Below are positions 13,823-14,640 of a stretch of DNA of 14,640 bases, piece after piece (the stretch's first letter is position 1; each line of letters starts with the position of its first letter). Origin of the DNA: Puniceicoccales bacterium (GTDB lineage Bacteria; Verrucomicrobiota; Verrucomicrobiia; Opitutales; UBA953); assembly GCA_031289285.1 (NCBI GenBank), contig JAITPT010000034.1, positions 1 to 14,640 on the forward strand, given 5' to 3'. The notes beneath the pieces were generated by a model. It ran no database searches. It was not told the origin of the DNA and saw only the letters and a list, made by a program, of their open reading frames with translations. The translations under genes were made by a program, and so were the position numbers.

Positions 13823-14640
13823 ATGGTTTCCTCCCTCAAATTACACGGCATAGGCCCTGTGCCCCAGTTCTCCGCCAAATTCGGGGAGCGACTCAACCTC
13901 GTCACAGGTGACAACGGTCTCGGCAAAACATTTCTCCTCGACGCTTGCTGGTATGCGTTGACGCGCACTTGGGCCGGAGGCGACGAACACGCCTTCTACC
14001 CCCCGCCCGACGCCCCCGCAAGCGACACGCCACCAAGCATTGACTACTCGATAATCGGCAAGAACGGAAAACCCTCTTCCAACCAATCTACATATCAATA
14101 CAGGGAACAAAAATGGACGTTCAAGGCAGCACGGCCACCCATGCCCGGATTAGTCATTTACGCCCGAATTGATGGCGGATTTTCCATTTGGGACCCAGCA
14201 CGAAATTACTGGCACGACAACAATGAAACAACCGAACGCCCCAGTGCTTACCATTTCTCTAACGCACAAGTTTGGAACGGACTGGAAGCCGGAGAAGGCG
14301 GAAAAAAAGATTATCTCTGCAACGGGCTAATTCGCGACGTGGACCTGTGGTTCGCCAAAAAAAACGGTGCCATCTCCCTCCTGCAAAAAGTGCTCGAAGA
14401 ATTATCATCCACAGAAAATGAAAAACTGAAAATAGGAAAATCCGTGCGCGTTCGCACACGGGACGTGCGCGACACTCCAACGCTGGAAATGCCTTACGGA
14501 GTTGTCCCCGTCTCGCAAATCGCCGCCGGAATGCGGCGCGTCCTCTCCCTCGCCTATATGCTCGTATGGGCATGGGAAGAACACAAACAAGCCGCCTCCA
14601 CTCAAAAAGAAAATCCTACAGACAAAATCGTCTTACTCTT
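13823..14640 (+). CDS. ABC/OLD-type AAA family ATPase, 5' part (cut by window end)
   Basis: The first 272 residues are present with no stop. The N-terminus SSLKLHGIGPVPQFSAKFG is the usual first strand pair of SMC/OLD-like ATPases. Walker A is GDNGLGKT (29-36). A long region follows with PPMPGLVIYARIDGGFS and IWDPARNYW, then LCNGLIRDVDLWF, helical KVLEELSS, and MPYGVVPVSQIAAGMRRVLSLAYMLVWAW. In this last stretch Ser231 to Arg239 occupies the ABC signature position. The final residues, DKIVLL, look like the start of the Walker B strand, so the catalytic Asp-Glu should lie just past the edge. Such ATPases often serve in defence or repair with a nuclease or other effector encoded next door, which is not visible here. 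Codon use is more AT-rich than in clpC or recD2. The start has no Shine-Dalgarno and is supported by the motif position. Confidence 0.85.
   Translation, partial: MVSSLKLHGIGPVPQFSAKFGERLNLVTGDNGLGKTFLLDACWYALTRTWAGGDEHAFYPPPDAPASDTPPSIDYSIIGKNGKPSSNQSTYQYREQKWTFKAARPPMPGLVIYARIDGGFSIWDPARNYWHDNNETTERPSAYHFSNAQVWNGLEAGEGGKKDYLCNGLIRDVDLWFAKKNGAISLLQKVLEELSSTENEKLKIGKSVRVRTRDVRDTPTLEMPYGVVPVSQIAAGMRRVLSLAYMLVWAWEEHKQAASTQKENPTDKIVLL

Overview
The window looks like chromosomal DNA of a GC-rich, Gram-negative-type bacterium, most likely Verrucomicrobiota (an Opitutaceae-like lineage). This placement is inference. It rests on the Bacteroidota/Verrucomicrobiota style of the succinate dehydrogenase iron-sulfur subunit, the C-rich third codon positions of clpC and recD2, gene starts almost without Shine-Dalgarno sequences, and intergenic DNA full of short dispersed hairpin repeats. 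No rRNA, tRNA, CRISPR array, transposase or integrase was seen.

Layout. 1-415: the last codons of a probable gene, then a repeat-bearing spacer. 416-1982 (+): an exported alpha/beta-hydrolase esterase with a long Pro/Arg/His linker, then a stand-alone PTS EIIA-like protein. 1985-4590 (-): two exported metallophosphoesterases of different subfamilies, one with a Tat-type and one with a Sec-type leader. 4591-5024: three adjacent low-complexity tandem arrays (GGT triplets, a 9-bp unit, a 10-bp unit). 5025-9932 (+): clpC (AAA+ unfoldase of the ClpCP protease) and recD2 (5'-3' DNA helicase). 9933-10471: a repeat-rich spacer. 10472-11751 (+): sdhB without sdhC or sdhA, overlapping by ATGA a small two-helix membrane protein. 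11729-12642 (-): a multi-pass membrane protein followed by a small Tsr3/DUF367-like protein (predicted RNA aminocarboxypropyltransferase), whose 3' end overlaps the sdhB-linked gene. 12643-13822: about 1.2 kb without a credible gene, built from at least two dispersed repeat families in direct and inverted copies. 13823-14640 (+): the 5' part of an ABC/OLD-type AAA ATPase, cut by the window edge just before its expected Walker B motif.

Most genes are housekeeping (protein quality control, DNA repair, respiration) or secreted hydrolases. They do not form one pathway. The points that most deserve a second look are the Tsr3-like protein in a bacterium, the dispersed element with two hairpins and a compensatory base-pair change, the inverted-repeat cluster in front of the truncated ATPase, and that ATPase itself, whose function depends on what lies downstream.
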